Origin: Marinomonas aquimarina
GTDB lineage: Bacteria > Pseudomonadota > Gammaproteobacteria > Pseudomonadales > Marinomonadaceae
Reading direction: 5' to 3'
Length of the DNA stretch: 64,000 bases
Assembly: GCF_900089755.1 (NCBI RefSeq)
Contig: NZ_FLOC01000001.1
Coordinates: 310,001 to 374,000 of the forward strand
Numbering within the stretch: the first letter of the stretch is position 1; every line of letters begins with the position of its first letter. Positions 27,729-37,577 of this stretch are shown one piece after another. A program made the position numbers and the translations under genes. The notes beneath the pieces are model-generated. The model was given only the letters and a program-made list of their open reading frames with translations. It ran no database searches and was not told where the DNA came from.

Positions 27729-28448
27729 GTGAAAGACGTTAACGCTAAAGTCATTCGAGTCGAATCACTAAATAGCACAGTTTATAAAGTGGATTTGCAA
27801 GTCAACGACAGCCAATTCATCGCTGGGCAATATTTAATGATCGCCTTACCAACGGGGGAGAAAGTCCCTTACTCAATTGGTAGTGCACCACACGAACTGC
27901 CAACGCTTAGCCTATACATTTTGGTTGCCGATCAAGAGTCCTTGGCATTCAAGGTCATTGAACATCTAAAAAACAACGCTAGCGTTGATCTTGTTCTACC
28001 TGGCGGCGATGCTCACATCGAGAAAGTCCCAGCAGACTTGGATGCGCCATTGCTATTGATCGCTGGCGGTACTGGCTTTGCACAAATGAAGAGCCTGTTT
28101 GACGACCTAGTCCACAAAGGTTACCAAGGCCCAGTACATTTTTACTGGGGCTTACGCACCGCAGCAGACACCTTTGTAATGGACTGGATCAACAGCCACC
28201 AATCACCGGAAAACTTCCATATTCATGTAGTCGTGAATGAGAAAAGTGACGATTGGGATGGCCGTACTGGCTGGCTTTACGAAGCCATCATTGAAGACCA
28301 CCTGGCGCTGCAAAATAGCCATGCCTTTATCAGCGGCTCTGTGCCAATGGTCTACGGCACCTTGGATCAACTGGAAGCCAAAGGCATTCAAGAAGCCAAC
28401 TGCCATTCGGATGTATTTGCCTACGCGCCGCGTCCAAAGAAAGACTAA
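27729..28448 (+). CDS. fre: NAD(P)H-flavin reductase
   Basis: 239 residues from a GTG preceded by GGAG at 8 nt. Fre/LuxG-type enzyme that reduces free flavins. It has the ferredoxin-NADP reductase fold without a cofactor-tight FAD domain: QFIAGQYLMIALPTGEKVPYSIGSAP (flavin site RxYS variant PYSIGS), LLLIAGGTGFAQMKSL (NAD(P)H loop), HFYWGLRTAADTF, and HAFISGSVPMVYGTLDQL near the C-terminus. Transcribed alone after the rho terminator and closed by its own. Confidence 0.9.
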   Translation: MKDVNAKVIRVESLNSTVYKVDLQVNDSQFIAGQYLMIALPTGEKVPYSIGSAPHELPTLSLYILVADQESLAFKVIEHLKNNASVDLVLPGGDAHIEKVPADLDAPLLLIAGGTGFAQMKSLFDDLVHKGYQGPVHFYWGLRTAADTFVMDWINSHQSPENFHIHVVVNEKSDDWDGRTGWLYEAIIEDHLALQNSHAFISGSVPMVYGTLDQLEAKGIQEANCHSDVFAYAPRPKKD

Positions 28449-28473
28449 TTAGACTTTCTGATAAGCAAAAACG

Positions 28474-28502
28474 AAAAAGCATGCCAACGGCATGCTTTTT
28501 TA
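28474..28502 (+). terminator. Bidirectional terminator after fre
   Basis: AAAAAGCATGCC-AAC-GGCATGCTTTTT, a perfect 12-bp stem with A and T ends, between the convergent fre and M10 protease genes. Confidence 0.92.
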
Positions 28503-28527
28503 TTGGATTGTGAGAAGGCCTTAGACA

Positions 28528-30051
28528 CTAAGCAATCGAAATACTGGTATCCGTGAATTGAATGGTCTCAATACCCACTAAGGTCGCGGCAAAGTCATCC
28601 GCTAATAAATGATAGCCATCGCTATCTAATGATGTCTTTACAGTAGAAGACGCGACATTCAGCACCACGATATCATTGCCTGTGCCACCATCGACGTAGT
28701 CATAGCCCCCTGCCCCCAAGTAAACAATATCGTTACCGACGCCAGTGTAGATTTGGTTATTCACTTCGTTGTCGATCACACTGTCATCGCCAAACCCGGT
28801 GATCACATTCTCAATCACCACACCGTAGGCGATCCCTAGATTATTCTGGTTTAAAAATGCCTCGTCACCTAGGTCATCAATAAAGCCTTGGACAAAGGCG
28901 ATCGCCGATTGATTGGTGAGTCCTGCTGCATATGCAACATCGACCGCTTCTTCAAAGCTGGTACGCTGCGATACTGAGGATAAGGTGTAATCGTTTAGAT
29001 TAATGGTGCTGTTATATTCAGCGCCACTCAGGTCAAGCGTATCCGTTCCACCCGCGTCCCAAATGGTATGGTAATGGCCTGAGGCTGTGGTAAAAGCACG
29101 CTCAGCCTCATTATAGACATACACCGTATCGCCAGTATTGGTAGACATATCTGCGCCATAAATGGCTTGTAGAGCGGCGACATCGATAATGCCTAACTCA
29201 TTACGATACGCATCTACGGTATAGGTCGAATAGCTAGAACCTTGATCCAATGCTTCTACTTCATAGCCACCAAGCAAGGTATAACTCATGGCCGTATAGT
29301 AGGTATTGTCATAGGCGCTGTTCAGTCGCACACCTTCAAAAGAATGCTCTAAGCCCATAGCGTGCCCCAGCTCATGCGCCATGGTGAAAATCCCATAACC
29401 TCCAACACTGTAATAGTATTCACTCCCTGCCTCACGGTTTAAAAAGACATCGCCTCCTAGATCATCTCCAGGGAAGTAAGCAAACGCTTCAGAGGAAGAC
29501 TGGTATACCGCCGAGGCATTCACCTCAATGGTGCCAAACGAGAGTAACAAGTCAGTATTGATGTACTGATTTTGTGATGCCACAACATTGCTGAAGGCAC
29601 TTTGCTCTTGATTATTAAGCGCTCTCCAGCCATAGCTGAGATCAAAATCCGAGGCATAAGAGGCAGGCATTGAAGTCGGAAAACCATAGGTAACAAAACT
29701 GCTGTCCCAGCTCTCACCACTGATCAGGCTATCTACCCAAGGCGTGCTGCTAGAGGCACTCGCCGATAAGGTCGAAATGCTATTACTTCTCGCACTTAAG
29801 TTTAGAGTGCCGGATTCTGTCCCCAGTAATCGTGGAATCGCTGTATCAAAGCCCAATGCATCAAAAAAGCCAATGACCTCAGCGTCCGAAACACCGTGTC
29901 CATATAGCTCGGCCAGCATCGAGAAAGTAACGCCATACTCAAATGCGGTGCTATAAATAATTTGAGGATTACCCAGATTAGCGTAGACAAAGTCTCTCCC
30001 TTGAGAAAAAGAGAGGCCGTAGCTTGCCAATAGGTCTGCTGCATTGCTCAT
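28528..30051 (-). CDS. Serralysin-like M10 metalloprotease with shared N-terminal module
   Basis: 507 residues; GGAG seven nt before the ATG. No Sec signal peptide. Residues 1-71 (DLLASYGLSFSQGRDF, IIYSTAFEYGVTFSMLAELYG, GFFDALGFDT) align with the N-termini of the two proteins at 57001 and 58010, a module I do not recognise. Then the zinc protease domain: HELGHAMGLEH at 226-236 (three His ligands and the Glu) and the Met-turn region TAMSYT. The C-terminal part has weak RTX calcium repeats (GVGNDIVYL, GGTGNDIVVL, about 430-460) and ends ETIQFTDTSISIA, a typical type I secretion C-terminus. Cargo for the ABC exporter at 52-57 kb is likely but inferred. Confidence 0.88.
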   Translation of the reverse strand: MSNAADLLASYGLSFSQGRDFVYANLGNPQIIYSTAFEYGVTFSMLAELYGHGVSDAEVIGFFDALGFDTAIPRLLGTESGTLNLSARSNSISTLSASASSSTPWVDSLISGESWDSSFVTYGFPTSMPASYASDFDLSYGWRALNNQEQSAFSNVVASQNQYINTDLLLSFGTIEVNASAVYQSSSEAFAYFPGDDLGGDVFLNREAGSEYYYSVGGYGIFTMAHELGHAMGLEHSFEGVRLNSAYDNTYYTAMSYTLLGGYEVEALDQGSSYSTYTVDAYRNELGIIDVAALQAIYGADMSTNTGDTVYVYNEAERAFTTASGHYHTIWDAGGTDTLDLSGAEYNSTINLNDYTLSSVSQRTSFEEAVDVAYAAGLTNQSAIAFVQGFIDDLGDEAFLNQNNLGIAYGVVIENVITGFGDDSVIDNEVNNQIYTGVGNDIVYLGAGGYDYVDGGTGNDIVVLNVASSTVKTSLDSDGYHLLADDFAATLVGIETIQFTDTSISIA

Positions 30052-30148
30052 ATCGTCACTCCAAGGCTGATGCCAATCAAGGCGCCGGTATGAGTTTAAT
30101 AGTAAGCGAAGTTACGACTATGGCAATAAAAATGTGTCAGAACCCTCT

Positions 30149-30180
30149 ACCGAAAGCGATTATTCAATCGCCTTCGGTAA
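30149..30180 (-). terminator. Hairpin between ppk and the M10 protease gene
   Basis: TACCGAA-A-GCGATT and AATCGC-C-TTCGGTA form a 14-bp stem with a 4-nt loop. The single mismatch becomes a G-U pair in minus-strand RNA, so the structure suits the minus-strand (ppk) transcript. No clear U-run follows. Confidence 0.55.
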
Positions 30181-30205
30181 AGAGCGAATCGGATAAGATA
30201 AGGAC

Positions 30206-32461
30206 TTAACGGGCGTTATCAGCTAGATCATGCAACAGTACGCGCTGGGCACTGCGGTACTCGCCCTTACGCGGTTTCGATAATTGGTAGGAGCCATCAC
30301 TTTGTAATAGCCAGCTTTGGGTATTGTCTTTTAGGTAATACTCAAGCTCTTGCTTCACACGACGGGCCAACTTGTAATCCTGTATTGGGAAGGCGACTTC
30401 CACACGGTTATTCAGGTTACGGTCCATACCGTCGGCGCTCGACAAGTACACCATTGGCATGCGGTTGTTATAGAAGTAGTAGACGCGAGTGTGCTCAAGG
30501 AAGCGACCAATAATACTGCGCACACGAATATTGGAAGAGACGCCTTTGATCCCTGGACGCAGTGTACAAATACCACGCACGATCAGATCGATCTTCACAC
30601 CCGCTTGAGACGCTTTGTAAAGCGCTTGTACCAAGCGTTGCTCTGTCAGTGAGTTCACCTTGATAATGATACGCGCTGGCTCGCCTTTTTTCGCATTCTC
30701 CGCTTCTTGGGCAATCATATCCAATAGGCGATCACGTAGCGTGAAAGGAGCGTGAAGCAGCTTCTTCACTTTCAGCTCTTTACTCATGCCGGTCAGCTGC
30801 TGGAACACGCGATGCACATCATCACCGATTTCTTTATCACACGTTAGGAAACTGTAGTCAGTGTATAAGCGTGCGTTACCTGCGTGGTAGTTACCCGTAC
30901 CTAGGTGAACGTAACGGGTTAATTCAGCCCCCTCACGACGTACGATAAGGATCATCTTAGCGTGGGTTTTATGGCGTACCACACCGTAAACCACAATCGC
31001 CCCCGCATCTTGTAGACGGCTCGCTAACGCCAAGTTCTCCGCCTCGTCGAAACGCGCACGTAACTCGATGACCACGGTCACCTCTTTACCATTACGGGCC
31101 GCCTCTACCAAGGCATTGGCAATCGGCGAGCGAGCTCCGGTACGGTATAGGGTTTGACGAATCGCGATGACATTGGGGTCCTTGGCCGCCTCACTCAGCA
31201 TATCAATGACCGGCGAGAAGCTTTCAAACGGATGCATCAATAGATAGTCACGCTGGCGCACCGCTTCAAAGATACCACCCGATTTCGCCAGTTTGTTTGG
31301 CAAGCCTGGTGAGAATGGCGGATAAGTCAGATCTGGACGGTTCACCAGCTCCAATACAGCCATCAATCGGCTTAGGTTCACAGGACCGTCAATGCAGTAC
31401 AAGTCTTGCTCGGACAGGTCGAACTGAGCCAACAGCGCATCCACAATGTGCGCAGGACAGTTATCGGCGATCTCAAGACGCACCGAGCTACCGTAATGAC
31501 GGCTTTGCAGTTCGGTACGCAATGCACCGGCCAAGTCCAAGCCGATATCATCAGAGTCCACTTCCATGTCCGCATTACGCGTCAGACGGAATTGGAAACA
31601 GCCTTTAACCGTCATGCCAGGGAACAACTGATCCGCGTGCGCGTGAATGATTGACGATAGGAAGACCATGTTATCACCGCCATCACAAACATCGTCTGGC
31701 AGTTTCACCAAACGTGGTAACGAGCTTGGTGCAGGCACAATGGCAAGACCATTTTCACGGCCAAACGCATCACGACCTTCTAACTCCACAACGAAGTTGA
31801 AGGTCTTGTTGGCCAATCGAGGAAATGGGTGCGCAGGGTCCAAGCCCACCGGGCTAATAATCGGCAGCACGTTATCACGGAAATAGCGCTTGACCCATGC
31901 AGCCTGTTTTTCTGTCCAGACGGAACGACGGATAAAGTGAATGTTCTCTTCCGCTAGTTTTGGGAAGATGATGTCATTCAGAATACGGTACTGACGGCGA
32001 ACTAATTGATGGGCATGATCACTGATTAATTGCAGCACCTTACGTGGGTGCATGCCATCGGGACCATTTTTCTCACGGCCATATTCGATCTGACTCTTAA
32101 GGCCCGCGACACGAATCTCAAAGAATTCGTCCATGTTCGAGCTAAAAATACATAGGAACATTAGGCGATTGAGCACCGGATGGTTCTCATCCATCGCTTG
32201 CTCTAATACCCGTGCGTTAAACTGAAGGTGACTCAGCTCACGGTTAAAGTAGAGCTCAGGGTCTGCAAGATCAATATCCTCCGGTAGACGTTCCTCGATC
32301 GCCAAGCGACTTGGGTCAACCGGCTGCTCAGGAATCGGCTCCAGCACTAAGTCTTCAACCTCTTCCACTGTGGCTTTTTTCGCTTCTGCTGAAGCGTTTT
32401 CCTCATTTTTAACTTCTGAAGATTGAGTAACTTCGATCTCTTTTTCAGCCTGTTCAGACAT
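30206..32461 (-). CDS. ppk: Polyphosphate kinase
   Basis: 751 residues, about 60 longer than E. coli Ppk because of an acidic, low-complexity N-terminal tail (residues 1-60) before the conserved LYFNRELSHLQFNARVLEQA. Makes polyphosphate from ATP, reversibly. Catalytic features: the autophosphorylated His in VVRHKTHAKMILIVRRE, RFDEAENLALA, VHLGTGNYHAGNARLYTDYSF, the second His in FLEHTRVYYFYN, and DGMDRNLNNRVEVAFP. Ppx is encoded nearby on the same strand. The tail is predicted to be disordered; its role is unknown. Confidence 0.96.
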   Translation of the reverse strand: MSEQAEKEIEVTQSSEVKNEENASAEAKKATVEEVEDLVLEPIPEQPVDPSRLAIEERLPEDIDLADPELYFNRELSHLQFNARVLEQAMDENHPVLNRLMFLCIFSSNMDEFFEIRVAGLKSQIEYGREKNGPDGMHPRKVLQLISDHAHQLVRRQYRILNDIIFPKLAEENIHFIRRSVWTEKQAAWVKRYFRDNVLPIISPVGLDPAHPFPRLANKTFNFVVELEGRDAFGRENGLAIVPAPSSLPRLVKLPDDVCDGGDNMVFLSSIIHAHADQLFPGMTVKGCFQFRLTRNADMEVDSDDIGLDLAGALRTELQSRHYGSSVRLEIADNCPAHIVDALLAQFDLSEQDLYCIDGPVNLSRLMAVLELVNRPDLTYPPFSPGLPNKLAKSGGIFEAVRQRDYLLMHPFESFSPVIDMLSEAAKDPNVIAIRQTLYRTGARSPIANALVEAARNGKEVTVVIELRARFDEAENLALASRLQDAGAIVVYGVVRHKTHAKMILIVRREGAELTRYVHLGTGNYHAGNARLYTDYSFLTCDKEIGDDVHRVFQQLTGMSKELKVKKLLHAPFTLRDRLLDMIAQEAENAKKGEPARIIIKVNSLTEQRLVQALYKASQAGVKIDLIVRGICTLRPGIKGVSSNIRVRSIIGRFLEHTRVYYFYNNRMPMVYLSSADGMDRNLNNRVEVAFPIQDYKLARRVKQELEYYLKDNTQSWLLQSDGSYQLSKPRKGEYRSAQRVLLHDLADNAR

Positions 32462-32637
32462 TGCGTGTCAGCTCCAATAGCGTGCCATCATTATGTTCCA
32501 TGTTGCTCTATTCTTATCTTTTAGAATAGAGCAACTTTTAAAAATTACACCAACGCAATTCTAAGGTCACGACTTGTTATTTGAAATCTTTCCAGCCCAC
32601 ACACGGTGGCTACAAGTCGTGCTAATTCACTCAGATA

Positions 32638-33642
<1,005 letters not shown>

Positions 33643-33840
33643 TTACGGGTCGTAAACTATAAATAAATTGTGACAATTAGGTTACAGAAAGCCAAATTGC
33701 CTCATTAAACAAGGGCAAGCACGTTAGTAATAACTTTCACTTGTTTACAGTGTTCAATATTCTAGAGCAAAAGTTCTAGGGATACCTTGATGTCATTCAG
33801 GAAATTTATAGAAAAGTATTTGGTGAGAGAAATTAACTTT

Positions 33841-33911
33841 TAGGACCTCGCTGTGCGAGGGAACACTCTCGCATTCCCATACACAGTTCCCGCGGGGGAC
33901 CACGGTCCTAC
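33841..33911. repeat. REPIN-like inverted pair of GTAGGAC elements
   Basis: Begins TAGGAC-CTCGC-TGT-GCGAG and ends with GGACCACGGTCCTAC; the two palindromic units are inverted about a spacer holding CCCATA and TTCCCGCGGG, matching the element at 17542-17613 along its length. No 57-bp array accompanies it. It lies directly after the ABC-F gene on the far side from hemB. Confidence 0.75.
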
Positions 33912-33920
33912 ATTTTGCTT

Positions 33921-35843
33921 TTAAAGAGCGGCCTCGGCTTGCTCCAGCTCATCCTGTGCTTCAAACCAAGCCTCTTCCGCTTCTTCTAAGGTCTTTTTCC
34001 ATTTCGCTTCATCGCTAAGTAAGGCTTGTAGCTTATCCTTGTTAGCCACCTCATAAAGACTGTTATCCGACATGGCCTCACCAATGGTTTCTAGGTGAGC
34101 TTGCGCGGTTTGCATGGTTTTCTCATGCTTCTCAATGGCTTTACGCAGTGGACGTAGCTTTTCACGTAACTCAGCGGCTTTACGGCGCTCTTCTTTACGG
34201 TCGACTTTTTCCACTTTGGCTTCATTAGCCGTGGCACGCTCAGCTTGGTTGGCCTGCTGTTGTCGTGCCTGTAGCCACTGATGGTAAGCATGCAAATCCC
34301 CATCAAAGGCTTCGATCTTGTGATCCGCTACCAAGAAGAATTCATCCACCGTACTGTTCAATAAGTGACGATCGTGGGACACCACTAGGATAGCGCCATC
34401 AAACTCTTGCAAGGCTTCTGTAAGGGCCTGACGCATTTCAATGTCCAAATGGTTGGTTGGCTCGTCGAGCACCAATAGGTTTGGCTTACGCCAAGCAATC
34501 AAAGACAACGCCAAACGGGCTTTTTCACCACCAGAGAAGCCTTTTACCGCACGTAGAGCATCATCGCCGATAAAGCCAAAGCCCCCCAGATATTTGCGCA
34601 CATCCGCTTCCAATGCGGTGGGTGTAATACGCTGAATATGCAGTACGGGTGAGGCCTCTAGGTCCAGTGCACTTAACTGATGCTGAGAGAAGTAACCAAT
34701 CTTGGTGTTTTCGCCATAGACGCGCTCGCCAGCCAATAAATCCAGCTCTTGCACCAAGGACTTTATCAAAGTCGACTTACCGGCCCCGTTAGGGCCTAGT
34801 AAGCCAATGCGCTGACCATCACGAATGGAGAAATTAGACTGTGGCAGCTGCACCTTATGGGAGCCGTCTTCTAATACATAGCCCAAGTCCGCTTGAATCA
34901 AGCTTACCAATTGCGCTGACGTCTTCTCTGCAACAGGAATGGAAAACTCAAACTGTGAATCAATGTGCGCAGGACCAATCTGCTCCATTTTTTCCAGCAT
35001 TTTTAAGCGGCTTTGCGCTTGTTTCGCTTTGGTGGCTTTGTAGCGGAAACGGTCCACGTATTCTTGCAGATGGGCACGTTTACGTTGTTGCTGTTCAAAC
35101 ATAGATTGCTGCTGTGCTAGATGCTCAGCACGCTGACGTTCGTAGTCACTGTAATTACCCTTATAAAGGTTCAGTTGCTTCTGATACAAGTGAACAATAT
35201 GGCTACAAATACCATCCAAGAAGTCACGGTCGTGGGAAATCAACAGCAAGGTGCCAGGGTAATTGCGCAACCAGTTCTCTAACCACATCACCGCGTCCAA
35301 ATCCAAGTGGTTGGTCGGCTCGTCCAGCAACAGAATGTCCGATGGGCACATCAAGGCACGGGCAAGGTTCAAACGAATACGCCAACCACCAGAGAAATCC
35401 GCCACCTTCTTTTGCATATCGGCCATTTTAAAGCCCAGACCTTGGAGTAAGGTTTCACCTCGAGCTTGTGCGGTATAGCCATGGGCATTTTCATATTCAC
35501 TTAACCAGTGGGCATGACCATGATCGTCGCCGCTTGCTTGCGCCTCTGCAATCTTGGCTTCGATCATGCGTAAGCGATCATCACCATCGAGACAGTATTC
35601 CAACGCCGTGCGATCCACATCTTCCACTTCCTGCGCCATAAACGAAATACGGCGTTGGCCCGGTAAAATCACCTCACCAGTATCGGCGTACAATTGCCCG
35701 CGCACCAGCGCAAACAAAGACGATTTTCCAGCGCCGTTGGCACCGATCAAACCGACTTTCTGACCTTCAAAAATGGTCATATCGGCCTGTTCAAGTAAAA
35801 ACTGCGTACCACGCTGCAAACTGACATCGGAAAACTGGATCAT
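33921..35843 (-). CDS. ABC-F family ATPase (YheS-like)
   Basis: 640 residues from the ATG at 35843; upstream in-frame extension runs through repeat array E and was rejected. Soluble protein with two ABC domains and no membrane part: Walker A GANGAGKSS and GPNGAGKST, signatures FSGGWRIRLNLA and FSGGEKARLALS, Walker B LLLDEPTNHLD and LVLDEPTNHLD. The linker (residues about 235-320, RRKRAHLQEYVDRFRYKATKAKQAQSR) contains the P-site tRNA motif of ABC-F translation factors. The tail is a Lys/Glu-rich coiled coil (about 530-640). It fits YheS by length and order; role in relieving stalled ribosomes is family knowledge. Confidence 0.9.
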   Translation of the reverse strand: MIQFSDVSLQRGTQFLLEQADMTIFEGQKVGLIGANGAGKSSLFALVRGQLYADTGEVILPGQRRISFMAQEVEDVDRTALEYCLDGDDRLRMIEAKIAEAQASGDDHGHAHWLSEYENAHGYTAQARGETLLQGLGFKMADMQKKVADFSGGWRIRLNLARALMCPSDILLLDEPTNHLDLDAVMWLENWLRNYPGTLLLISHDRDFLDGICSHIVHLYQKQLNLYKGNYSDYERQRAEHLAQQQSMFEQQQRKRAHLQEYVDRFRYKATKAKQAQSRLKMLEKMEQIGPAHIDSQFEFSIPVAEKTSAQLVSLIQADLGYVLEDGSHKVQLPQSNFSIRDGQRIGLLGPNGAGKSTLIKSLVQELDLLAGERVYGENTKIGYFSQHQLSALDLEASPVLHIQRITPTALEADVRKYLGGFGFIGDDALRAVKGFSGGEKARLALSLIAWRKPNLLVLDEPTNHLDIEMRQALTEALQEFDGAILVVSHDRHLLNSTVDEFFLVADHKIEAFDGDLHAYHQWLQARQQQANQAERATANEAKVEKVDRKEERRKAAELREKLRPLRKAIEKHEKTMQTAQAHLETIGEAMSDNSLYEVANKDKLQALLSDEAKWKKTLEEAEEAWFEAQDELEQAEAAL

Positions 35844-35944
35844 GGAAACATCTCTGACTGAATGGGAATAGATTGTGCGAAAGGCGCATTTTAGAGGATA
35901 TTGCAGGCAGCTAACAGAGCAGCGCTTCATCCTTAGCATAATTC

Positions 35945-36535
35945 TCCCGTACGACCCGGCTCCGTCCGGGGATGCTGACTTGAATCGCGGGGTACAACCC
36001 GCTCGTACGACCCGGCTCCGTCCGGGGAAGCCCCTTTGTGCCCTTGTACGACCCGGCTCCGTCCGGGGATGCAGGCCATCAATCTCGGGGGACAACCCCC
36101 TCGTACGACCCAACTCCGTTCGGGAAAGCAGGCTTTCAATCGCGGCATACAACCTGCTCGTACGACCCTGCTCCGTCTAGGGATGCTGGTTTTCAATCGC
36201 GGAGTACAACCCGCTCGTACGACCCGATTCTATCAGAGATACACACCTATAATCGCTGTCAGGAGACAGCTCATACGACCCGACTCCGTTCGGGAAAGCG
36301 GGCTTGAATCTCGGGGTACAACCCGCTCGTACGACCCGACTCCGTTCGGGAAAGCAGGCTTTCAATCGCGGGGTACAACCCGCTCGTACGACCCAACTCT
36401 GTTCGGGAAAGCAGGCTTTCAATCGCGGGATATAACCCGCTCGTACGGCCCGACTCCGTTCGGGAAAGCAGGCTTTCAATCGCGGGGTACAACCCGCTCG
36501 TACGACTCAGCTCAGTTCGGGGAAAGAAAGGTCAA
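35945..36535 (-). repeat. 57-bp repeat array E (about 10 units, longest)
   Basis: Same unit as arrays A-C but on the opposite strand: CGTACGACCC, a CCGTCCGGGG-type hairpin, TTTCAATCGCGGGG and TACAACCCGCT. Most units are exactly 57 bp; one near 36016 is shortened, and one (36230-36275) is a type b unit with GCTGTC-AGGA-GACAGC. The array lies between divergent genes (ABC-F and hslO), not at a 3' end like most others. Confidence 0.9.
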
Positions 36536-36556
36536 ATCGTCACCTGAAGCAGCTCT

Positions 36557-36562
36557 TATAAT
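36557..36562 (+). promoter_or_regulatory. hslO: Candidate -10 box for hslO
   Basis: A perfect TATAAT lies 69 nt before the hslO start, just outside the repeat array. No good -35 hexamer at 17 nt, and no obvious heat-shock (sigma-32) CCCCATNT box, is visible. Confidence 0.35.
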
Positions 36563-36630
36563 AAAAGCTAGATGCAAAAAAGACGCTCTAGTTTTAAAAT
36601 AAGCGCATACTTAATTTAACGGTGATTCTT

Positions 36631-37500
36631 GTGAACAACATCAATGAAATCCAACGCTTCTCCTTTGATAACACCAATGTTCGAGGCGAGCGCGTGTTAC
36701 TGACCGATGCTTATCAAAACATCATTGCCCGTAAGCATTACCCAAAAGCGCTTGAGTCGTTACTCGGCGAATTTGTCGCGGCCATCGCACTACTGCGTGA
36801 CATCGTCAAGATTGATGGCGTGTTATCTCTGCAGTGCAAAGGCGAAGGCCCACTGAAGACTCTGATGGCAGAATGTGATGAGCGCCAAAACCTACGTGCC
36901 ATTGCCCAATGGGATGAAGAGCAAGCCTTCCCAGAAGTCGTGTCTCTAAAAGAGCTACTGGCCGGCGGCTACCTAGTGATCACCATTGCACCGCGTAACG
37001 GTAACCGTTACCAAGGCATTGTTGAAATCGCTGGTGACACCCTAGCAGCGTGCCTAGAACAATACTTCTTCCAATCTGAACAGCTACCGAGCCGTGTTTG
37101 GCTCGCAGCAAATGGCGCACAAGCAGCAGGCTTATTCTTACAACGCCTGCCTGCGGAGCAAGCCAAAGAAGGTGACGAAGATGCATGGGATCGTTTTGTA
37201 CACCTAGCGTCTACGGTAAAAGATGAAGAGCTGCTTGAGCTAGACACGGCTGAGCTACTGCACCGTCTTTACCATGAAGAAGAGCTACGTTTATACGATG
37301 CCAAAGGCATGCAATTTGGCTGTTCCTGTAATCGTCAACGCTTCTATGATGCGATTGTAACGATGAGTGCGGAAGAAATTCGCGAAATTATCAGCGAGCA
37401 AGGTAGCATCAAAGCCGAGTGCCAATTCTGCGCCGAGCAGTATGAATTCTTCAAAGAAGATTTAGACAGCGAACTAGGCGACCAAGCCCACACCCACTAA
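36631..37500 (+). CDS. hslO: Redox-regulated chaperone Hsp33
   Basis: About 290 residues. Two GTG starts are possible (36622 and 36631); the second gives NNINEIQRFSFDN, close to the family start, with GGTGA upstream. Holdase activated by disulfide formation when zinc is lost. The C-terminal zinc switch is complete: FGCSCNRQR (CxC) and CQFCAEQYEF (CxxC). N-terminal features include VRGERVLL and LLGEFVAAIALL. Transcribed alone, with a bidirectional terminator after it. Confidence 0.95.
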   Translation: MNNINEIQRFSFDNTNVRGERVLLTDAYQNIIARKHYPKALESLLGEFVAAIALLRDIVKIDGVLSLQCKGEGPLKTLMAECDERQNLRAIAQWDEEQAFPEVVSLKELLAGGYLVITIAPRNGNRYQGIVEIAGDTLAACLEQYFFQSEQLPSRVWLAANGAQAAGLFLQRLPAEQAKEGDEDAWDRFVHLASTVKDEELLELDTAELLHRLYHEEELRLYDAKGMQFGCSCNRQRFYDAIVTMSAEEIREIISEQGSIKAECQFCAEQYEFFKEDLDSELGDQAHTH

Positions 37501-37515
37501 CCTCGGCTTGATCAA

Positions 37516-37549
37516 TCTAAAAGGGGCGACCATGGTCGCCCCTTTTAGA
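37516..37549 (+). terminator. Bidirectional terminator between hslO and the EAL gene
   Basis: Perfect inverted repeat TCTAAAAGGGGCGAC-CATG-GTCGCCCCTTTTAGA (15-bp stem), with T-rich stretches on either side. Confidence 0.92.
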
Positions 37550-37577
37550 TTTAGTTTCCCTGACGGCAAGCAGTGTC

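Noticed and set aside
33921..36152. Extended N-terminus for the ABC-F protein
   Set aside because: The added residues are translated repeat array; the conserved ABC domain starts at the ATG at 35843.
35933..36602. Several long frames encoding repetitive Arg/Thr/Ser-rich peptides in the repeat arrays
   Set aside because: They arise because the 57-bp unit is a multiple of three; no ribosome binding sites, and the same peptides appear on both strands.
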